Shown here one piece after another: positions 44,119 to 53,896 of a DNA stretch of 64,000 bases (positions within the stretch are counted from its first letter, which is position 1; every line of letters starts with the position of its first letter). The notes under the pieces were generated by a model. That model did no database searches and had not been told where the DNA came from. It worked only from the letters and a program-made list of their open reading frames with translations. Origin of the DNA: Planctellipticum sp942493135 (GTDB lineage Bacteria > Planctomycetota > Planctomycetia > Planctomycetales > Planctomycetaceae); NCBI GenBank assembly GCA_942493135.1, contig OW818684.1:2294001-2358000 (forward strand). Reading direction: 5' to 3'. Position numbers and translations under genes: made by a program.

Positions 44119-44847
44119 TCAACGCCCCGCGTGACAGATCGCGGCATACCGCCGCACCGACTCCGGCAGCCCCAGCTCCAGCGCATCCGCGATCAGCGCA
44201 TGCCCGATCGAGACTTCCAGAATCCCCGGCACGCCGTCCAGAAACGGGCCGAGATTGTCGAGGCTCAGGTCGTGCCCGGCATTGAGTCCCAGACCTGCCT
44301 CCAGCGCCGCGCGGGCCGCCGCAGCATAGCGGGCGATCGACTCGGCCCCGCGCCCGGCGGCGAACTCCTCAGCATACGGACCAGTGTAAAGCTCGATGCG
44401 CTCGGCCCCCAGCGCGCGGGCCAGGGCCATCTGATCGGAAACCGGGTCCATGAACAGGCTCACCCGAATGCCCAGCGCCGACAACTCCGCAATCAGCGGT
44501 CGCAGCCGGTCGTTGTCGGCCGGCAACTGCCAGCCGTGGTCCGAGGTCAACTGATCGCGGGCGTCCGGCACCAGCGTGCATTGGGTTGGCTTCACCGTCC
44601 GGACCAGCTCCAGGAAGGTCGGCTCGAGCGGGTTTCCCTCGATGTTGAACTCGACGTCGAGCATCGCTTTCAGCTCGTGCACGTCGGACCGGCGGATGTG
44701 CCGTTCGTCCGGCCGCGGGTGGACGGTGATGCCGTCCGCCCCTGCCTGCAGGCAGGTGGTCGCCGCCCGGGTCACGCTGGGAATCCCCGAACCCCGGCTG
44801 TTCCGGATCAGGGCGATCTTATTCAAATTCACGCTGAGCTGAGTCAT
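44119..44847 (-). CDS. pdxJ: Pyridoxine 5'-phosphate synthase PdxJ
   Basis: The protein has 242 residues from ATG 44847, whose first four bases overlap the end of the MFS gene (44844-44847). Family motifs are intact: LSVNLNKIALIRNSRGSGIP, AGADGITVHPRPDERHI, FNIEGNP, LVPDARDQLTSDHGW and the C-terminal GLGLNAGHDLSLDNLGPF and EVSIGHALIADAL. PdxJ condenses 1-deoxyxylulose 5-phosphate with aminoacetone phosphate to make pyridoxine phosphate, the last step of the DXP-dependent vitamin B6 route. PdxA is not in the window. Translation is probably coupled to the transporter. Confidence 0.97.
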   Translation of the reverse strand: MTQLSVNLNKIALIRNSRGSGIPSVTRAATTCLQAGADGITVHPRPDERHIRRSDVHELKAMLDVEFNIEGNPLEPTFLELVRTVKPTQCTLVPDARDQLTSDHGWQLPADNDRLRPLIAELSALGIRVSLFMDPVSDQMALARALGAERIELYTGPYAEEFAAGRGAESIARYAAAARAALEAGLGLNAGHDLSLDNLGPFLDGVPGILEVSIGHALIADALELGLPESVRRYAAICHAGR

Positions 44848-46118
44848 ACCGCCGGTTCCGTCGCTGTCCCGTGAGCCGCGTGCCCCTGACGCGCGCCGCG
44901 CAACGTCAGAATGAGCAAAGCCGCCGCCGCCATCAAGCCCGCCCCGAACCAGTACGGCATCGCCACGGTCCACTTCTGCAGCCCCAGCCCGGCGATTGGC
45001 CCCAGAATCCGGGCCAGCGACGAAATGCTCTGACCGACTCCCAGAATCCCCCCCTGTTCGTCACTGGCGCTGTTGAGCGACAGCAGCGACTGCAGGGAAG
45101 GCGTCGTGGCGGAAAATCCGACGACGCACACGGGGAGCACGCAGAACAGCAGCGCCAGCGACACCGTGCGATTCTCCGGCAGCGTCGCGGCCCCAATTCC
45201 CAGCAGTCCGCATGACATCAGCGCGACGCCGATCGTCGCCATCCGGAACTCGCCCAGTTTCGGCAGGAGCCGGCGGACGAGAAACCCCTGGGCCAGCGTC
45301 AGAATGAAACCAATGTAGGCAAACACCAGAAAGTTGCCCCGGTCGCTGATGCCCCGGTCCTCCGTCAGCAGCGACAGCGTGCTTTCAAATTGTGCGAACG
45401 CGAACGTCGTCAGAAAGATCGAGGCCAGCACCCAGCCGACGTACGGCAGGCCGACCGCCCGCTTCAGGGAACTGACGTCGAACCACTTCCGCCCCGGAGC
45501 GGGGGCCACGCCGCTCTTGAGCGACTCGGGAAGCATCGTCAGCGCCCAGAGAAAGGCAACGCCAGACAAGGCCGCCGCCACGTAGCCTGGTGCCGCGCTC
45601 GGTGCGGCGATTTTATCCGCCCGCACGAAGGCGGCTCCGATCAGCGGGCCGAAGGTGAAGCCGATGCCGAACGCCGCACCGATCAGCGCCATCCCCTTGC
45701 CCCGGCTCTTCGCGTCGGTCACGTCGGCGATGTAGGCTTGGGCAGTGGGAATCGTCGCTCCGGCGATGCCCGCTCCGATCCGCGTCACGAACAGCCAGAA
45801 GACAGGGCTGAATCCGAAGATCGGCCCCAGGTTTCCCCGCTGCGTCACGACCGCAAACAGGAAATAGAACAATGTCGAGCCAAACAGCCCTATCAGCAGC
45901 ACCGGTCGCCGGCCAACCCGATCCGACCACCGGCCCCACAACGGCGCAAAGAGAAACTGCATCGCCGAGAATGACGCCATCAGAAAACCGAGCGTCAGCT
46001 TGTCGGCCTCGAAATGCAGCCCATATCGCGGCAGCAGAGGCAGGACGATGCCAAACCCCAGCAGATCGATGAACACCGTGAAAAAAATGATCAGCAGCGG
46101 ACTGCGGCGGGACGACAT
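44844..46118 (-). CDS. MFS transporter of the TetA/drug-efflux type
   Basis: The protein has 424 residues from ATG 46118 (MSSRRSPLLIIFFTVFIDLL); an upstream start at 46151 is possible. Twelve hydrophobic segments are apparent. Motif A is GRWSDRVGRRPVLLIGLFGS between spans 2 and 3, and the GIGFTFGPLIGAAF stretch fits the efflux-associated motif C region. The start FVDLLGFGIVLPLLP-like sequence is typical of TetA-class pumps. Substrate unknown. It overlaps pdxJ by four bases, but a role in vitamin B6 export is only speculation. Confidence 0.92.
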   Translation of the reverse strand: MSSRRSPLLIIFFTVFIDLLGFGIVLPLLPRYGLHFEADKLTLGFLMASFSAMQFLFAPLWGRWSDRVGRRPVLLIGLFGSTLFYFLFAVVTQRGNLGPIFGFSPVFWLFVTRIGAGIAGATIPTAQAYIADVTDAKSRGKGMALIGAAFGIGFTFGPLIGAAFVRADKIAAPSAAPGYVAAALSGVAFLWALTMLPESLKSGVAPAPGRKWFDVSSLKRAVGLPYVGWVLASIFLTTFAFAQFESTLSLLTEDRGISDRGNFLVFAYIGFILTLAQGFLVRRLLPKLGEFRMATIGVALMSCGLLGIGAATLPENRTVSLALLFCVLPVCVVGFSATTPSLQSLLSLNSASDEQGGILGVGQSISSLARILGPIAGLGLQKWTVAMPYWFGAGLMAAAALLILTLRGARQGHAAHGTATEPAV

Positions 46119-46199
46119 GGCGGGGAGAGCTCTGGCAGGAAGTTCGGGCAATTCACAATTTCAACAGCGGCAACAGCTTCCGCAAACGCCACTGTCGCC

Positions 46200-46428
46200 G
46201 CAAGCTCGCCGGGAGAGAGAAGAACCGGGATTCACCGCAAAGGCCCGGAGAACGCGGAGACGGCCGGGCGAGGAATTGTCGAATGTCGAAGGCGGAATGT
46301 CGAAAGGAACAACAGGGTCAGAAGACTGGCTCTCTCCGCACCCATCACTGACCGCTCGCCACTCATCACTGTTTTTGTCTTCTCGGCGAACTCCTCTTCT
46401 CTCGGCGTCTCTGCGAGAATTCTTCCTG
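46200..46428. repeat. Intergenic mosaic of dispersed repeat modules
   Basis: This lies between the propeller gene stop and the MFS start (divergence side of the MFS gene). It carries ATTCACCGCAAAGGCCCGG, the 32-bp GTCGAAGGCGG block (46,276-46,309), GCTCGCCACTCATCACTG, and CTCTTCTCTCGGCGTCTCTG. Related words occur in the other patches. No gene was recognised. Confidence 0.7.
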
Positions 46429-47316
46429 CTATTCCAGCACGCGGGCCACCGGCAGGGAGTTCCCAAAGCGTTCGAAGTCCTTGAACGTCCAGACGACTTT
46501 CTTGTCGGGCGTCACTTCGAGAAGCTGCGGATTCTCCGGCCCCGCATGGCAGTTGACGATCAGCGTGTTGCCGTTCTTCAGGCGTTCGACCATCGTGATC
46601 CACGCGAGCTGAATCCCCGGCAACTCCTTCTCGCCGATCGACCAGACCGTCTTCCCCGCCGGGTCGACCTCGATCACGCTGCGCCCGTCTCCCATTCCGA
46701 GCAGGGTGTTGCCATCCTCCAGGCGGATCGCCGAGTACAGCCGCTTGCCGGCGTCATATTCCCAGACAACCTTGCCGTCGCCGTCGTACTCGCGGACTGC
46801 CAGATCCCCCTCCTGGGCCGCCAGGTAATGGCCGTTCGGCAGCTTCCGCACCAGACGCGTATCGCGGTGCGCATCGGGATGTTCCCGTTTCAGCGCCACA
46901 GTTTTGAGGATCTTCCCCGCAGCGTCGACTTCAATAATCCGCCCGCGACCGCTTTCGACGATCATCGTCGAACCGTCCGGAAGCCGCTGGAAGGCGTGAA
47001 TTTCCACCCGTTCGCCGGCAGCCGGCTTCGCCTCGTACTTCCAGACGACTTTGCCCTCGGGATCGACCTCGACGACGTCCTGAAACGTCGTCTGAAACAG
47101 AATGTTTCGATTGGGCAGGACGTGCAGATCGTGGACGTCGCGGATCGGCTGTTCCCAGGCGACCGAGTTGTCCGCCCGCACCAGGGCAATCCGCTTCTTC
47201 TGGTAGTCGGCGGCCAGCACCCGCCGGGGCGTTCCGGTCTGCGTGGGATGGTCGGCCCCCGCTGCTGCGAGCGACATCAGGCACAACGGGAGCAGCGCAA
47301 GCAGTCGAATAGACAT
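46429..47316 (-). CDS. Exported PQQ-like beta-propeller protein
   Basis: The protein has 295 residues and starts at ATG 47316. It has a signal peptide (LLALLPLCLMSLAAAG). The rest consists of propeller-blade repeats: NSVAWEQPIRDVHDLHVLPN, DVVEVDPEGKVVWKYEAKP, RGRIIEVDAAGKILKTVALK, GDLAVREYDGDGKVVWEYDA and RSVIEVDPAGKTVWSIGEK. The recurring GKVVW unit is typical of PQQ-binding-like repeats, though no PQQ-binding residues can be assigned. It lies 58 bp downstream of the CxxCH heme-protein gene on the same strand and may be co-transcribed. Confidence 0.85.
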   Translation of the reverse strand: MSIRLLALLPLCLMSLAAAGADHPTQTGTPRRVLAADYQKKRIALVRADNSVAWEQPIRDVHDLHVLPNRNILFQTTFQDVVEVDPEGKVVWKYEAKPAAGERVEIHAFQRLPDGSTMIVESGRGRIIEVDAAGKILKTVALKREHPDAHRDTRLVRKLPNGHYLAAQEGDLAVREYDGDGKVVWEYDAGKRLYSAIRLEDGNTLLGMGDGRSVIEVDPAGKTVWSIGEKELPGIQLAWITMVERLKNGNTLIVNCHAGPENPQLLEVTPDKKVVWTFKDFERFGNSLPVARVLE

Positions 47317-47373
47317 GGCGTCACCTCAAAGAAGTGGAAGAGAGTTCAAAGTCGGGGGGCGGACGCGTCGCGT

Positions 47374-50300
47374 CTACTCTTTGTCAGGCTTCGCGACCTT
47401 CTGCGTCAGCAGAAACGCCAGCAGGTCGTAATACTGGGCCTCGGTCAGTTTTTCGACGACGTTGGCGGGCATCGGGGACAGCTTCACCAGCTTCCGCTCG
47501 TCGATCTCCTGCAGCGGCAACTGGATCTCCCGGCCCTGCTCGTCCGCAATCACCAGCACCTGACCCTCTTCGCGCAGCGCAAGTCCCGTGATCACTTTGC
47601 CGTCTTCCATCGCTACGACGGTGGTCCGAAAGGCCTGATCGACATTCCGGCTGGGATCGAGCGTATCTTCCAGCAGGCGATCCAGCCCCCGCAGACCGAC
47701 GCCGTCCAGCTCCGGTCCGATCTTGCCCCCCGCGTTGCCGACGCGGTGACAGGCAGCACAATGCTGCTTGTACATCGCCCGGCCGCTCTCGATGCTGGGC
47801 TGCGCCTGCTGGTAGCCGCCCCGCCGGGTCTTCGTCAGCTCGGCGACCCGCTCATCTTCCGCCGGCAGACCTTCCAGGAGCTTGTTTCGCCGTTCGTCGA
47901 GTCCTCCGATCCGCGCCGCCCGCAGACGTTCTTCAATGGTCTTGTCCTGCAGCAATCGCGGCGAAGCCCGCCCCTGTTCCATTGCGGCCAGCAGAGAATT
48001 GCCGCCGGACTGACTCACGGCCAGTCCGCGGGCGATCGCCAGCGCCAGCGACTGCGGAGCCGTCTTCAGCCGGTCGAGCAGAATGTTCCGGCTGTCGTCC
48101 CGGTTCATCCCGCCCAGCAACTGCGCGGCGTGCTGCTGCAGCCCCGGATCGCGTGATCCGTCGATTACTTCGGTCGCCAGCATCACCACGTCCGGATGCC
48201 CGACCGCCGCCAGCGCATCGAGCACGCCCGGCTTCAGGCCTGCATACTTCGCGTCTGCTGCCAGCAATGCGGGTAACTCCGCCACGGCCTTCGCCAGCCG
48301 CAGATCGCGGACGGCGTCAATCCCCGCCCGCCGGGTGTCTTCGTTGTCGCCGGCAATCAACCTGGCGGCCAGTTCTTCGGCCCAGTCCTCCAGCAAAGCG
48401 GATCGCTTCCCGCCCCGCTCCTGCGTGCCCCGTTGAGCGGCCCGCAGCACCCGTAACTGCAGTTCGTCCGGCTGATCGCGATACCGTTCCGCAAGCAATT
48501 TTTCCAACGCTGGCAACTGATCGGCCGGGATATATCGAACTGCATGCTGCGCATAGTCCTGCGTCTGTCCTGCCGGCCAGGGGGTTCGTCGGGCTTGTTC
48601 GAATAGAAAAAAACCGGCTTCCGGCTGCGGAATCGCCAGGCAGACTTCCGAAATCCGCGGCAGATCGGCGACCGCCACGCGATCCCCGCCCGCCCACTCT
48701 GGCAGCTCGGTCGGATGCGCCCTCAGCACATCGCGGAGCGAAACACGAATCGTGTGGACGAGCAGCGCATCCGCCGGATCTGCGGCCTTCCACGCTGCGA
48801 CCAGCGCCGGGACCGACTCAGACGCCAGCCCCTTGCCGAGCGACTCGGCCGCCGCCCGTCGCACGAACGGATCGACGTCGCTCAGCAGATGCTCTTCAAC
48901 GATCCCTCGCAGCGGCGCGCGGGCTTCCGTCCAGGGAACCTGTTCGCCGAGCGCTTTGACAAGATGCACCCGGACGGCCCGGTCGGGATCGCCGGCAATC
49001 CTCCGCGCCAGAGCTTCATCCAGGCCCCCTAGCCGCTGTACGACCCACAGTGCATGCGTGCGCTGCCACGGTGAGTCCGACGGGTTCGTGGCCAGCGTCA
49101 CCATCTCCGGCAGCGCGGCGGCGCCGATCCGGTGCACGAGCTGATGTGTCGCCTGCACCCGGATCGGCAGCGTGTGCGAACCGATCGCTGCAATCAGTTC
49201 AGCCTGCGTCGCCTTCGTCAGGTCCGGCGGCACGTCGATCTTTGCGGGACTGTTCGGATCGGTTCCCACGTAGCGGATCCGCCAGATCCGCCCCCGTTCG
49301 CGATCCCGTCCCGGATGCAGCAGAGGGACTTCATAATGTCCGATGATCCGATTGTAGAAGTCGGCGACATACAGCGCCCCATCGGGTCCGAGCTGGATGT
49401 CGACCGGACGGAACCACTGGTCGTCGCAGGTCAGGAAATCGGGCTGCTCAATCGCCTTCGCCGTCGACCCGGTCCACTCCAGGGTGTCGCGATTGATCCG
49501 CCCGGTGACCGGATTGCCGATGAACAGGTTATCGCGGTATTCCTTGGGAAAGTGCTCTGCTGCGTAGTACACGACGCCCGCGATTCCAGTTGAACCGTGG
49601 GCGTGCTGCATCAGCTCGGGACCGAAGCCCAGCCCGTCGTGCGGCCGGCCGAACATTGGATACCAGGCCCCCCGCACCAGCAGATAAGCCGGACGCGTGT
49701 GGCAGTCCGACGTGTAGACGTTCCCCAGCGAATCGAGACACATGCCGAACGGATTCACCTGCCCATGACTGTAGTATTCGATGTGCGAACCGTCCGGCCG
49801 GAGCCGGTACGTGTTTCCCGAGGACATCAGGATCGGCTGGCCGTCCAGTCCCTTCACGGTCGACTCGTTGGAAAAACCGTGGCAGCCGTAAACCCAGCCG
49901 TCGATCCACCAGTTGAGCGAGCTGCACATGCCGTGGGTGTCGCGGAAACCGAAGTTCCCGTAGAACTCCTCGCGGGAATTCGCCCACAGCTCCCCCTTCG
50001 GATCGGGGAAGAAGTTCAGTGTTGGAATGCTGAAGCCGAGGACGCCGCCGTAAACCGGCGTGATCCCGATCGGAATGTTGAGCCCGTCGGCAAAGACCTC
50101 CGTCTTGTCCGGCATGCCGTCGCCGTTCGTGTCGGTCATGACCCGGATCGTGTCCTGCCCCCGGCGGTTCGCGGCGACCGGCCACGGGTACTCCACCGAC
50201 TGCGTGAAGAACAGCCGCCCTGCCGCGTCGAACTTCAGGTTCATCGGCTTGCGCACGTCGGGTTCGGCCGCCACCAGTTCGATCACAAACCCAGGCGGCA

Positions 50301-50433
50301 GATGAAACAGCTTCTGCTGCTCTGCTGCGGTGAGCGGCTCCGTCTCGGCGACGAGCTGCGGATTTTGAGCCGAAACAGACGCAGACTGGCAGACGACCAA
50401 CGCTGCCAGCAGAAACCAGTGCGAGCGAAGCAT
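47374..50433 (-). CDS. PVC-type heme-binding CxxCH protein with propeller and HEAT repeats
   Basis: The protein has 1,019 residues from ATG 50433; a TTG 18 bp upstream is less likely. A signal peptide (HWFLLAALVVCQSASVSAQ) precedes a membrane-bound dehydrogenase-like beta-propeller of about 400 residues, with FDAAGRLFFTQSVEYPW, NPFGMCLDSLGNVYTSDCHT and RPVDIQLGPDGALYVADFYN. A HEAT-repeat region follows (SDPFVRRAAAESLG-like units). The C-terminal cytochrome c domain carries HCAACHRVGNAGGKIGPELD with the heme CxxCH and a distal methionine candidate in LSPMPANVVEKL. It should transfer electrons outside the cytoplasm, perhaps from sugar oxidation. The substrate is unknown. Confidence 0.95.
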   Translation of the reverse strand: MLRSHWFLLAALVVCQSASVSAQNPQLVAETEPLTAAEQQKLFHLPPGFVIELVAAEPDVRKPMNLKFDAAGRLFFTQSVEYPWPVAANRRGQDTIRVMTDTNGDGMPDKTEVFADGLNIPIGITPVYGGVLGFSIPTLNFFPDPKGELWANSREEFYGNFGFRDTHGMCSSLNWWIDGWVYGCHGFSNESTVKGLDGQPILMSSGNTYRLRPDGSHIEYYSHGQVNPFGMCLDSLGNVYTSDCHTRPAYLLVRGAWYPMFGRPHDGLGFGPELMQHAHGSTGIAGVVYYAAEHFPKEYRDNLFIGNPVTGRINRDTLEWTGSTAKAIEQPDFLTCDDQWFRPVDIQLGPDGALYVADFYNRIIGHYEVPLLHPGRDRERGRIWRIRYVGTDPNSPAKIDVPPDLTKATQAELIAAIGSHTLPIRVQATHQLVHRIGAAALPEMVTLATNPSDSPWQRTHALWVVQRLGGLDEALARRIAGDPDRAVRVHLVKALGEQVPWTEARAPLRGIVEEHLLSDVDPFVRRAAAESLGKGLASESVPALVAAWKAADPADALLVHTIRVSLRDVLRAHPTELPEWAGGDRVAVADLPRISEVCLAIPQPEAGFFLFEQARRTPWPAGQTQDYAQHAVRYIPADQLPALEKLLAERYRDQPDELQLRVLRAAQRGTQERGGKRSALLEDWAEELAARLIAGDNEDTRRAGIDAVRDLRLAKAVAELPALLAADAKYAGLKPGVLDALAAVGHPDVVMLATEVIDGSRDPGLQQHAAQLLGGMNRDDSRNILLDRLKTAPQSLALAIARGLAVSQSGGNSLLAAMEQGRASPRLLQDKTIEERLRAARIGGLDERRNKLLEGLPAEDERVAELTKTRRGGYQQAQPSIESGRAMYKQHCAACHRVGNAGGKIGPELDGVGLRGLDRLLEDTLDPSRNVDQAFRTTVVAMEDGKVITGLALREEGQVLVIADEQGREIQLPLQEIDERKLVKLSPMPANVVEKLTEAQYYDLLAFLLTQKVAKPDKE

Positions 50434-50503
50434 GAAACGTCCCTGGAGCAAGTCTGGGAAGACTGAAGTTAAGGCCGAATCAACCAGCCGCGGCCATCGA
50501 ATG

Positions 50504-50571
50504 CAGAGAAGAGCAGCATAATCGCCGCTCTTCTCTGCGAGACCCGAATCCCGATGCCCGATACCCGGCTT
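50504..50571. repeat. Perfect hairpin plus dispersed repeat module before floA stop
   Basis: CAGAGAAGAGC (50504-50514) pairs with GCTCTTCTCTG (50527-50537) over a 12-nt loop, likely ending floA transcription. Directly after it lies CGAGACCCGAATCCCGATGC, a module also found at 24,582 and (inverted) 42,454. Confidence 0.65.
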
Positions 50572-51519
50572 CTACGCCCGCTTCTCGGCCCGCAGGAATC
50601 CGCCGCGGTAAGCCGCGGCCATCGCCTGTGGAATTTCAGCCTCGGCGAGAACCACCTTGGCCTGATTCTCGACGGTGAGCGCCTTCATCTGCTGCTCGTT
50701 GGCAACCGCCCTGGCCCGACGCTCTTCGGCCTTCGCTCGGGCGATCCGCATGTCCGCCTCGGCCTGATCGGCCTGCAAACGGGCGCCGATGTTGTCGCCG
50801 ACATCGATATCGGCGATATCGATCGAGACAATCTCATACGCCGTCTGCGAATTGAGCCCCTTGTTGAGCACGGTCTTGGCGATCAGCATCGGATTGGCCA
50901 GCACGTCTTTGTGCGACGCGCAGGAGCCGATCGCCGACACGATCCCTTCGCCGACGCGCGCGATGACGGTTTCCTCAGTGGCGCCGCCGATGAGCTGCTC
51001 CAGATTCGTCCGCACGGTGACGCGGGCTCGGGCTTTGAGCTGAATTCCGTCCTTCGCCACGCCATCGAGCGTGTTCCGTCCGGTGCCACGGTCCGGACAG
51101 TCGATGACCTTGGGCTCCACGCTGGTCTGCACGGCTTCCAGCACGTTGCGCCCCGCCAAATCGATCGCCGACGCGGTGTTCCAGTCGAGCTTAATTTTGG
51201 CCCGGTGGGCGACGATCATGGCCCGCACAACGCGGGGGACGTCGCCGCCGGCGAGGTAATGCGCTTCCAGGCGGTCGGTCGTGATTTCCCGGAGTCCCGC
51301 CTGGACCGACATGATCTTGGCATCGACGATCGCGGTTGGGCTCACTTTCCGCAGCCACATAAACAGCAGCGAGAACGGGCCGATCCGCGCGCGGGTCACA
51401 AACGCCCGCAACCACAATTTGAAGAACGCCAGAAAGACGGCGATCGAGACGAATACGACCAGCCCCGCAAGGATGCTGACCACGATCATCACGATGCTGA
51501 GAATCTCTTTCATATCCAT
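50572..51519 (-). CDS. floA: Flotillin-like protein FloA
   Basis: The protein has 315 residues. ATG 51519 is chosen because GGAGG lies ten bases upstream; a second ATG at 51513 is also usable. An N-terminal hydrophobic segment (IVMIVVSILAGLVVFVSIAV) is followed by the FloA-type SPFH region: KVSPTAIVDAKIMSVQAGL, HYLAGGDVPRVVRAMIVAHR, DGIQLKARARVTVRTNLEQL and GGATEETVIARVGEGIVSAI. The C-terminal part has a helical RADQAEADMRIARAKAEERR-type segment. FloA organises membrane microdomains. Clear member of the UPF0365 family. Confidence 0.95.
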   Translation of the reverse strand: MDMKEILSIVMIVVSILAGLVVFVSIAVFLAFFKLWLRAFVTRARIGPFSLLFMWLRKVSPTAIVDAKIMSVQAGLREITTDRLEAHYLAGGDVPRVVRAMIVAHRAKIKLDWNTASAIDLAGRNVLEAVQTSVEPKVIDCPDRGTGRNTLDGVAKDGIQLKARARVTVRTNLEQLIGGATEETVIARVGEGIVSAIGSCASHKDVLANPMLIAKTVLNKGLNSQTAYEIVSIDIADIDVGDNIGARLQADQAEADMRIARAKAEERRARAVANEQQMKALTVENQAKVVLAEAEIPQAMAAAYRGGFLRAEKRA

Positions 51520-51788
51520 GCGGATAACGCCTCCGGGTGCGGTTTCAAGCGGGACATCGGATCGCACCGCATTCTAAAGCGGAGACCTCCGGCAAACCAG
51601 CCGGTCCCTGTCATCCCGCTGGAAATGTCCACCACTTCTTCCGCACGGGGATTCCGGGAGCATATTGGCACCATCGACCCCCTCTGATACGATTGACAGT
51701 GACGGTTTCCGGCGGAATTGCCGCAGTTCCGTCAACCTTCAGCCCTGCCAGACATTCCTACCAGCGATCTTTCCGGGAGTCCGCTGCC

Positions 51789-53858
51789 ATGCCCCGCTCG
51801 AAATCCGGCCTCGTCCATTGCTTCGTGGCGATCCTGACAGTTCTCCTGCTGATCGCAACTTCGGCGCCGGCGTCTGCCCAGGAGGCCGCGCCGGAGGTCG
51901 ACGCCAAGAATCCCTTCCCGAATCGCGTGAAAGCGGCCGAACTGGACGGCGGCGTCGAATGGTTGAACACCTCCGGACCGATCGGCCTGCGCGACCTCCG
52001 CGGAAAAGTTGTGCTGCTCGACTTCTGGACCTTCTGCTGCATCAATTGCATGCACGTCCTGCCGGATCTGGAATTCCTCGAAAAGAAATACGGCAACGAA
52101 CTGGTCGTAATCGGCGTCCATTCCGCCAAGTTCGACAACGAGAAAGAATCCGGCAACATCCGCAAGGCCATCTTGCGGTACGAGATCGAGCACCCGGTCA
52201 TCAACGACGCGGAAATGACCGTCTGGCGCAAGTACGGAGTCCGTTCGTGGCCGACGCTGGTATTGATCGATCCCGAGGGTTACTACTGTGGATTCATCTC
52301 CGGCGAAGGGAACCGGGAGCTGCTGGACAATGTCATCGGCGGGCTGGCCGCTTACCACAAAGCCAAGGGAACGCTCGACGAAACCCCCGTCCGGTTCGAT
52401 CTCGAACGCAATCGCGCTCCCGCAACGCCCTTGAAGTTTCCCGGCAAAGTGCTGGCCGACCCCGCAGGCGACCGGCTGTTCATTTCCGACAGCAATCACA
52501 ATCGAATCATCGTCGCCGGTCTCGACGGCCGTCTGCAGGACGTGATCGGCAACGGCCTGATCGGCCGGACTGACGGAAGCTACTCGCAGGCTCAGTTCGA
52601 CCATCCCCAGGGGATGGCGCTGATCGGAAAAACTCTGTATGTTGCCGACACGGAGAACCATCTGCTCCGGACGATCGACCTGGAGTCGAAGACCGTCAGC
52701 ACGCTCGCTGGGACCGGCCAGCAGGCCAGCTTCCGGGCTGGTGGCGGCCCGCTGCTCGAAACGGCTCTCAACAGTCCGTGGGATGTCCTGCCGATCGATG
52801 GCGTTCTCTATATCGCGATGGCCGGCCCGCACCAGATCTGGTCACACAAACTCGGCAGCCAGTCGATTCAGCCTTATGCCGGATCCGGCAAGGAAGACAT
52901 CACCGACGGCCCTCTCGCCGAGTCAGCGCTCGCTCAACCGTCCGGTCTGGCGACCGACGGTACATTCCTCTACGTATGCGACAGTGAAGGATCCTCGATC
53001 CGGCGGATCAGTACGCGCAGCAGCAACAACCTCAACCGCCCCGACGGTGCGGTCACGACGGTTGCCGGTACCTCCGATTTGCCGAATGGGCGTTCCCTGT
53101 TCGAGTTTGGCGACATTGATGGCCCGGCGACCAAGGCCAGGCTCCAGCATCCGCTCGGCATCGCCTATCACAACGGCGATCTGCTCGTCGCCGACAGCTA
53201 TAACCACAAGATCCGCCTGATCCAACTGAAAGGCAAACGCGTGGAGACGTGGCTGGGAACCGGCAAGGCGGGCAATGGTCTCGCCCCAGTCCAGTTCGCG
53301 GAACCAGCCGGGCTGTCGATCGCGGGGGACAAGCTCTACGTCGCGGACACAAATAATCACCGGATCGTGCTGGTCGATCTGAAATCCAAAGCCGCATCAG
53401 AACTGACGATTGCGGGGCTGACGCCCCCGGCTCCTCCAGCCGGCGAAGTCCCCGCCAGCATGCCGCGCGAGGAACTTCAGGTGGAAGAACAGTCGGTCAA
53501 GTCGGCCAGCGCACTGACCATCGACGTCGAGTTCCAACTCCCCGAAGGCTACAAACTCAACAAACTTGCGCCGGTCAGTTACCGCCTGACGGTCGACGAC
53601 GGTCAGCAGCTCATTGCCGACGACAACCTGAATGTCCGGACCGAAGCCAAAGCTGGCGATGCTGCTGCGACGATCGAGATTCCGCTCGCTGCGCGAACCG
53701 GAACAGCAGTTCTCCATCTGGCGGTGACGTATCCATTCTGCCGGGACGGCGTGGGCGGATTGTGCAAGATCGACACCGCCTACTATCACATCCCGGTCAA
53801 CGTCGGAACGGCGGGAACTGCCGATCGAATCAAGTTGACCGCCGCTCCGCGCAAGTAG
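51789..53858 (+). CDS. Exported thioredoxin-NHL repeat protein (NHLRC2-like)
   Basis: The protein has 689 residues from ATG 51789; the open frame upstream reads as non-coding. A signal peptide (VAILTVLLLIATSAPASAQ) is followed by a thioredoxin-like domain with VVLLDFWTFCCINCMHVLPD, where CINC is the redox-active pair. NHL-type propeller repeats fill residues 215-540: GDRLFISDSNHNRIIVAGLD, GKTLYVADTENHLLRTIDLE, NGDLLVADSYNHKIRLIQLK and DKLYVADTNNHRIVLVDLK. A beta-rich C-terminal domain follows, like that of animal NHLRC2. A periplasmic redox role is likely. The partner is unknown. The ThuA-like gene starts 38 bp after it. Confidence 0.94.
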   Translation: MPRSKSGLVHCFVAILTVLLLIATSAPASAQEAAPEVDAKNPFPNRVKAAELDGGVEWLNTSGPIGLRDLRGKVVLLDFWTFCCINCMHVLPDLEFLEKKYGNELVVIGVHSAKFDNEKESGNIRKAILRYEIEHPVINDAEMTVWRKYGVRSWPTLVLIDPEGYYCGFISGEGNRELLDNVIGGLAAYHKAKGTLDETPVRFDLERNRAPATPLKFPGKVLADPAGDRLFISDSNHNRIIVAGLDGRLQDVIGNGLIGRTDGSYSQAQFDHPQGMALIGKTLYVADTENHLLRTIDLESKTVSTLAGTGQQASFRAGGGPLLETALNSPWDVLPIDGVLYIAMAGPHQIWSHKLGSQSIQPYAGSGKEDITDGPLAESALAQPSGLATDGTFLYVCDSEGSSIRRISTRSSNNLNRPDGAVTTVAGTSDLPNGRSLFEFGDIDGPATKARLQHPLGIAYHNGDLLVADSYNHKIRLIQLKGKRVETWLGTGKAGNGLAPVQFAEPAGLSIAGDKLYVADTNNHRIVLVDLKSKAASELTIAGLTPPAPPAGEVPASMPREELQVEEQSVKSASALTIDVEFQLPEGYKLNKLAPVSYRLTVDDGQQLIADDNLNVRTEAKAGDAAATIEIPLAARTGTAVLHLAVTYPFCRDGVGGLCKIDTAYYHIPVNVGTAGTADRIKLTAAPRK

Positions 53859-53896
53859 TCTCGATTGAGTCCGACCACTTTCCCAGGACGAGCAAC

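Noticed and set aside
51693..51721. TTGACA at 51693 considered as promoter of the thioredoxin-NHL gene
   Set aside because: The sequence 17 bp downstream (AATTGC) does not resemble a -10 element; only the -35 matches.
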